Assembly: GCA_937900485.1 (NCBI GenBank)
Contig: CALCEL010000104.1
Coordinates: 1 to 7,958 of the forward strand
Reading direction: 5' to 3'
DNA: 7,958 nt
Origin: an uncultured Prevotellaceae bacterium
GTDB lineage: Bacteria > Bacteroidota > Bacteroidia > Bacteroidales > Bacteroidaceae
The notes beneath the pieces are model-generated. The model was not told the origin of the DNA. It ran no database searches and was given only the letters and a program-made list of their open reading frames with translations. Position numbers and translations under genes: made by a program. Positions 4,358 through 7,958 of the stretch are shown one piece after another; position 1 is the first letter of the stretch, and every line of letters starts with the position of its first letter.

Positions 4358-5299
4358 ATGGTTAACCGTACACTCATTCGTCTGAAAATAGTACAGCTCA
4401 TGTATGCTTTCTACCTCAACGACAAAAGAGACATGATAGAGGTGAGAAAGGAGTTAGACGAGAGTATGTCTAAGGCATACGAGCTTTATAACTATCTGTT
4501 GCTGCTTATGGTCGCAGTCAGACAATACGCTCTCAGGCAGATAGAAAAACAAGAGAGACTAAACAAGACAGCACACATAGACAAAGAGATTGACCGACGC
4601 TTTGTGGATAACAAGTTCCTTACACAGCTGGAGTCTAACATTCAACTGAATGAGTTCTGCCAGGACAGAAACATAAGCTGGGATAACGACCTCAACTACG
4701 TGAAGAAAATCTATGAGAAGATTATAGACTCTGACATCTACAAGGAGTTTATGTCTGAGACTGAGGACGGCAACGCCGTGAATAGTTACGCCGACGACCG
4801 CGAGTTATGGCGTAAGCTGTACAAAAACGTAATCGCCAAGGACGAGGACCTCGACGAGCTTCTTGAGGACCAAGACCTCTACTGGAACGATGACCGCACC
4901 ATCGTGGACACATTCGTCATCAAGACTATCAAACGCTTCGAGGAGGAGAACGGCGAGGAGCAGGAACTCGTGCCTGAGTTCAAGGACGAGGAGGACAGAG
5001 AGTACGCGAGAACGCTATTCTCACGCTGCATCAACAACGACGAGTACTACCGCAGCTTGATAGAGAGATGCGTCAAGAACTGGGAGTTCAACAGACTGGC
5101 ATACATGGATATTATAATTATGCAGACAGCCTTGGCTGAGATACTCAGCTTCCCGCAGATACCTGTGACTGTGTCCATCAACGAGTACGTGGAGATAGCA
5201 AAGTGGTACAGCACACCTAAGAGCGGCAGCTACGTCAACGGAATTATAGACGCCGTGGTACGCATGCTCCGTTCAGAAAAGAAACTCATGAAAGAGTGA
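4358..5299 (+). CDS. nusB: Transcription antitermination protein NusB, long form
   Basis: NusB with NusE (S10) binds boxA RNA and supports antitermination on rRNA operons. The C-terminal third is clearly NusB: YMDIIIMQTALAEIL, then NEYVEIAKWYSTPKSGSYVNGIID at residues 275-298. The N-terminus MVNRTLIRLKIVQLMYAFY is the family's first helix. At 313 residues it is more than twice E. coli NusB (139). The extra length is a charged helical middle, most acidic around residues 140-225. From memory, long NusB proteins are usual in Bacteroidales, so this is a lineage form and not a fusion error. The ATG at 4358 begins the conserved helix directly. It heads the + strand block, with yajC 53 bases downstream. 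Confidence 0.93.
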   Translation: MVNRTLIRLKIVQLMYAFYLNDKRDMIEVRKELDESMSKAYELYNYLLLLMVAVRQYALRQIEKQERLNKTAHIDKEIDRRFVDNKFLTQLESNIQLNEFCQDRNISWDNDLNYVKKIYEKIIDSDIYKEFMSETEDGNAVNSYADDRELWRKLYKNVIAKDEDLDELLEDQDLYWNDDRTIVDTFVIKTIKRFEEENGEEQELVPEFKDEEDREYARTLFSRCINNDEYYRSLIERCVKNWEFNRLAYMDIIIMQTALAEILSFPQIPVTVSINEYVEIAKWYSTPKSGSYVNGIIDAVVRMLRSEKKLMKE

Positions 5300-5352
5300 T
5301 AACGCTGAGTTTAGTAGTAACATCAAAATACCAAAATCGCAATTAAATAATT

Positions 5353-5673
5353 ATGAAAACAGGATTAGTTCTTTTACAAGCCGCAGCACAGGGCGGAGGC
5401 ATGTCAATGATAATCATGCTTCTACTCATGATAATCATATTCTATTTCTTCATGATTCGCCCACAGAGAAAGAGACAGAAGGAGATTGAGGAGTTTCGCA
5501 ACAGCCTCCAGGTAGGCAGCGAGGTGGTCACAGCCAGCGGTGTATACGGAAAAGTCAAGAACCTCAACGAGGGCGAGCCATACATCTCAATCGAGATAGA
5601 CAAGGACGTGGTCATCAAGGTGGACCGCAACTACGTATACGCAAAGGGCAACCAACCAATGCAGCAACAGTAA
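5353..5673 (+). CDS. yajC: Preprotein translocase subunit YajC
   Basis: YajC is a small inner-membrane partner of SecDF in the Sec protein-export machinery. The 106-residue protein has the expected layout: a short N-terminal segment, one transmembrane helix at about residues 17-34, the conserved positive stretch RPQRKRQKE at 36-44 just after it, then a soluble domain with GSEVVTASGVYGKV and VVIKVDRNYV. Length is normal for the family. The start has no Shine-Dalgarno sequence. It lies 13 bases before the YbbR-like gene, so they are probably co-transcribed. Confidence 0.95.
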   Translation: MKTGLVLLQAAAQGGGMSMIIMLLLMIIIFYFFMIRPQRKRQKEIEEFRNSLQVGSEVVTASGVYGKVKNLNEGEPYISIEIDKDVVIKVDRNYVYAKGNQPMQQQ

Positions 5674-5686
5674 AAAGACACAGGAT

Positions 5687-6691
5687 ATGGGATTATGGTC
5701 TGACTCAAAAATAGTCAGAGTCTTGAGCATACTCAAGCTAACATACAGAAGATTGCGATTGCTAAAAGTCAACCGCAATCTTTTGGTGTATCTCATATTT
5801 CTCGTTCTGTCGATAGGTTTCTGGTGTCTACAGACTCTGAAGGAGGACTCTACACAGTCAGTGAACTTCAGGCTTGAGATAACCGGTGTGCCGAAGAACA
5901 TCATCTTCACGTCTGATGTGCCTTCAAAGATTAAGGCAAACATCAAAGGACGCGGTTTTGACTTTCTTGAACAGTACTCCAGTTCAGAGGAGCAGACCTT
6001 ACGCATATCGTTTGACAATATGCTAAGGAAGGACGGGAAAGCCACTATTGACGCTAGCACCGTGAAACGCATGATACAGAAGCAGACGGGCAACTCGCTG
6101 TCGGTACAGTCTTGCACTCCGTCGTCACTCGAGCTGTTCTACTGCACAGGCAAGAAGAAACGCGTGCCAGTAGCTTTCGGCGGGAAAGCCAGGGTGGGAC
6201 TGCAGCACGTGCTGTGCAACATCATCTTACAGCCGGACTCTGTCGACGTCTTCGCTCCCACCAAACTATACGACAGCATCGACGTGGCCTACACGGAGCG
6301 CACTTTCTACAAGAACGTGGAGGACACGCTGACACGCAAACTGAGCTTGCAACACATACGCGGAGTGAAGATGGTGCCGGACTCTGTGAAAGTCACGATA
6401 TGTGTGGACTTATTCACGGAGAAAACCATCGCAGTGCCGATATATTGTGAGAACATACCACAGAACAAAGTGCTAAGGACTTTCCCAATCAAGGCTAACG
6501 TGTCATTCCACGTGAGCGCCACGATGTACAACTCAATATCTGAGAAGGATTTCCTCGTGGTGGTGGACTACAACTCCATAAAGAAAGACGATGAGAAGTG
6601 TCAGCTTATTCTTCGCGGCCAGCCTTTCGGCGTATCACACGTGCAAGTGTCACCTGAGTACGTCGAATACGTCATTGAGCAGGCGGACTGA
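5687..6691 (+). CDS. YbbR-like domain membrane protein
   Basis: This 334-residue protein has a basic cytoplasmic N-terminus (residues 1-30), one transmembrane segment at about 31-49 (LLVYLIFLVLSIGFWCLQTL), and a long extracytoplasmic part that is mostly beta strand. The segments around VPVAFGGKARVG and KTIAVPIYCENIP resemble YbbR-type repeats. In Firmicutes, YbbR (CdaR) regulates the diadenylate cyclase CdaA. No cyclase gene is visible here, and the Bacteroidota protein's role is not known to me, so I give no symbol. The order yajC, YbbR-like, coaE is, as I recall, a recurring arrangement in Bacteroidales and supports the call. The ATG at 5687 has AGGA close upstream and no later Met precedes the membrane helix. 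Confidence 0.75.
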   Translation: MGLWSDSKIVRVLSILKLTYRRLRLLKVNRNLLVYLIFLVLSIGFWCLQTLKEDSTQSVNFRLEITGVPKNIIFTSDVPSKIKANIKGRGFDFLEQYSSSEEQTLRISFDNMLRKDGKATIDASTVKRMIQKQTGNSLSVQSCTPSSLELFYCTGKKKRVPVAFGGKARVGLQHVLCNIILQPDSVDVFAPTKLYDSIDVAYTERTFYKNVEDTLTRKLSLQHIRGVKMVPDSVKVTICVDLFTEKTIAVPIYCENIPQNKVLRTFPIKANVSFHVSATMYNSISEKDFLVVVDYNSIKKDDEKCQLILRGQPFGVSHVQVSPEYVEYVIEQAD

Positions 6692-6724
6692 CACGACGAC
6701 ATACTCACGACAAAACACATCACT

Positions 6725-7393
6725 ATGAGAATAGGTATAACCGGCGGCATAGGTAGCGGTAAGAGCTACGTCAGCAATATGCTACGCGGACTCGGATATG
6801 AGGTGTACGACACCGACAGTGCCGCCAAACGTCTCATGACATCAGACGAGACACTCATACATTCTCTGAGAGAGCTGATCGGGGAGGACTGTTACACGCC
6901 GTCCGGAATGCTGAACAAACCCGTCGTGGCGAAATACCTCTTCTCAGACGACAGCCACCGTCAAAAGGTGAACGGCATAGTACATCCCGCAGTGAAAAAA
7001 GACTTTACGGAATGGGCCGACAAGAGAATAGCGGACAAAGAGAGTACGAAAAGTGAGACGGTATTCATGGAATGCGCCATACTGTATGAGTCACGCTTTG
7101 ACGATGTCGTCGACAAAGTCGTGATGGTGTGGGCGGACGAGATGACAAGAGTGGGAAGAGTCATGAGCCGAGACCACTCCACAGAAGAAGAGGTGAGGAG
7201 AAAGATAGCTTCACAGTCAGACCAGGCGGCTCTGCTCAACAAAGCAGACTTCGTCTTCGACAACAGCGTGAACGCAGACACGGAAGGCGAGTTACGACGT
7301 CTCGTCACTTATCTCGACAATAAACTCTGGCATTCAAAGACAAGCGTCTATGCGACAGATGTCGCACATGACAACAAAAGGAATAATAACTAA
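6725..7393 (+). CDS. coaE: Dephospho-CoA kinase
   Basis: CoaE phosphorylates the 3'-hydroxyl of dephospho-CoA with ATP, the last step of coenzyme A synthesis, in the cytoplasm. The P-loop GGIGSGKS is at residues 7-14. DTDSAAKRL (29-37) is the substrate-binding DxD-type motif, HPAV (87-90) and ECAILYES (116-123) are family motifs, and RDHSTEEEVRRKIASQ (149-164) is the lid region. NKADFVFDNS (172-181) is the typical C-terminal signature. At 222 residues it is slightly longer than usual because of a polar tail. It starts 33 bases after the YbbR-like gene and ends 13 bases before the DUF5606 gene. Confidence 0.95.
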   Translation: MRIGITGGIGSGKSYVSNMLRGLGYEVYDTDSAAKRLMTSDETLIHSLRELIGEDCYTPSGMLNKPVVAKYLFSDDSHRQKVNGIVHPAVKKDFTEWADKRIADKESTKSETVFMECAILYESRFDDVVDKVVMVWADEMTRVGRVMSRDHSTEEEVRRKIASQSDQAALLNKADFVFDNSVNADTEGELRRLVTYLDNKLWHSKTSVYATDVAHDNKRNNN

Positions 7394-7406
7394 ACATTTA
7401 ATATTT

Positions 7407-7829
7407 ATGCTTAAGACAATTCTCGCCATTTCTGGCAAGCCAGGTCTTTACAGACTGGTATCAAGAGGAAATAAGAACCTTATCGTAGAGACTGTTGACG
7501 CCGCAAAGAAGCGTCTCCCTGCGTTTGGAGCAGACAAGGTTGTCTCATTGGCAGACATCTCTATCTACACAAACGATGATAGTGAGGTCAGCCTTGCCTC
7601 TGTCTTCGAGTCAATCAAGAAGAACTATGACGGCAAGCCTGTCAACATGTCACCGAAGAAAGCAGAGCAAGATGACGTGATAGCATTCTTCGCCAAGGTT
7701 TTGCCTAACTACGACACAGACAGAGTACGTGTGAGTGACATGAGAAAGGTTATGTCATGGTACAACATGCTGGTGGAGTACGGCATCACAGAGTTTGAGG
7801 AGCAGAAGTCAGCTGAGGAGAGCAAGTAA
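7407..7829 (+). CDS. DUF5606 family protein
   Basis: The N-terminus MLKTILAISGKPGLYRLVSRGNK is characteristic of the DUF5606 family of Bacteroidota. Function is unknown to me. The 140-residue soluble protein has a strand-rich first half and, after VNMSPKKAEQDDVIAFFAKVLPNYDTDRV, a helical segment (SDMRKVMSWYNMLVEYGI) that resembles a small winged-helix or protein-interaction domain by eye only. I chose the ATG at 7407. An earlier in-frame Met at 7350 would overlap coaE by 44 bases and adds residues that do not fit the family start. It is the last gene of the + strand block and sits before a strong terminator. Confidence 0.88.
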   Translation: MLKTILAISGKPGLYRLVSRGNKNLIVETVDAAKKRLPAFGADKVVSLADISIYTNDDSEVSLASVFESIKKNYDGKPVNMSPKKAEQDDVIAFFAKVLPNYDTDRVRVSDMRKVMSWYNMLVEYGITEFEEQKSAEESK

Positions 7830-7850
7830 TCAGCTATTACTCACGAGAGA

Positions 7851-7892
7851 AAAAAGCGGTTGAGACACCTGTTGGAGTCACAACCGCTTTTT
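7851..7892. terminator. Bidirectional intrinsic terminator
   Basis: AAAAAGCGGTTG (7851-7862) pairs perfectly with CAACCGCTTTTT (7881-7892). Past one A-A mismatch, GAC (7864-7866) also pairs with GTC (7877-7879), leaving a 10-base loop. The T run on one side and the A run on the other let it work in both directions. It ends the + strand block 22 bases after the DUF5606 stop and may also serve a convergent minus-strand gene to the right. Confidence 0.9.
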
Positions 7893-7958
7893 AATATAAT
7901 AACTTTGGTTCATCCGACATTTCGAGTGATGATATGATAGAGAAGTGAAGAAAACCGC

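Noticed and set aside
5587..6117. Minus-strand open frame of 176 codons
   Set aside because: It is antisense to yajC and the YbbR-like gene, both well supported, and shows no family features.
7350..7406. Longer N-terminus for the DUF5606 protein
   Set aside because: It would overlap coaE by 44 bases, and the family begins at MLKTILAISGKPG, encoded from 7407.
7891..7958. C-terminal end of a convergent minus-strand gene
   Set aside because: Several minus-strand frames are open to the right edge. One ends …EMSDEPKLLY at 7891-7893, and another ends at 7910-7912. A convergent gene is plausible beside a bidirectional terminator, but 60 bases cannot decide the frame.

Overview
The window looks like a piece of chromosome from a Bacteroidota species, most likely order Bacteroidales and close to Prevotella. 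The evidence is a set of protein families typical of that phylum (a double-length NusB, a DUF3276 PUR-like protein, a DUF5606 protein, and a YbbR-like protein lying between YajC and CoaE), promoter -7 boxes of the TAnnTTTG type, and AT-rich start regions that mostly lack a Shine-Dalgarno sequence. No plasmid, phage or transposase genes are visible.

Layout. Positions 2-103 hold the probable tail of an unidentified + strand gene, followed by a strong intrinsic terminator (141-179). From there to about 1367 is a long, gene-poor stretch. It holds several hairpins, a 21-bp-spaced direct repeat, a doubtful 50-codon ORF (322-474) with a terminator-like hairpin behind it, and a cluster of 22-bp repeats in both orientations (551-692). 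At 1368-1556 lies a small + strand gene for a putative 62-residue secreted or membrane peptide, with an unusually good Shine-Dalgarno sequence. Behind it, 1603-1822 is non-coding but rich in nested complementary segments. The pattern of G-U pairs suggests a structured RNA read from the + strand.

A minus-strand block follows (read right to left): a DUF3276 PUR-like nucleic-acid-binding protein (3792-4139), ribosomal protein L25 (3004-3597) with its own well-formed promoter and a hairpin-rich leader, then peptidyl-tRNA hydrolase (2326-2889) and an Hsp15/S4-domain RNA-binding protein (1874-2320), which are tightly coupled. An intrinsic terminator lies between L25 and pth, and another closes the block at 1823-1864. 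Divergent from this is a + strand block: nusB (4358-5299), yajC (5353-5673), a YbbR-like membrane protein (5687-6691), coaE (6725-7393) and DUF5606 (7407-7829), ended by a bidirectional terminator (7851-7892).

Functionally, the two divergent blocks are translation and RNA housekeeping: L25, Pth and Hsp15 act on the ribosome and on peptidyl-tRNA, NusB in rRNA antitermination, YajC at the Sec translocon, and CoaE in the last step of coenzyme A synthesis. The novelty, if any, is in the left third: the small peptide gene with the structured RNA behind it, and the repeat cluster. Those calls rest on hand-found base pairing and need covariance or transcript data.
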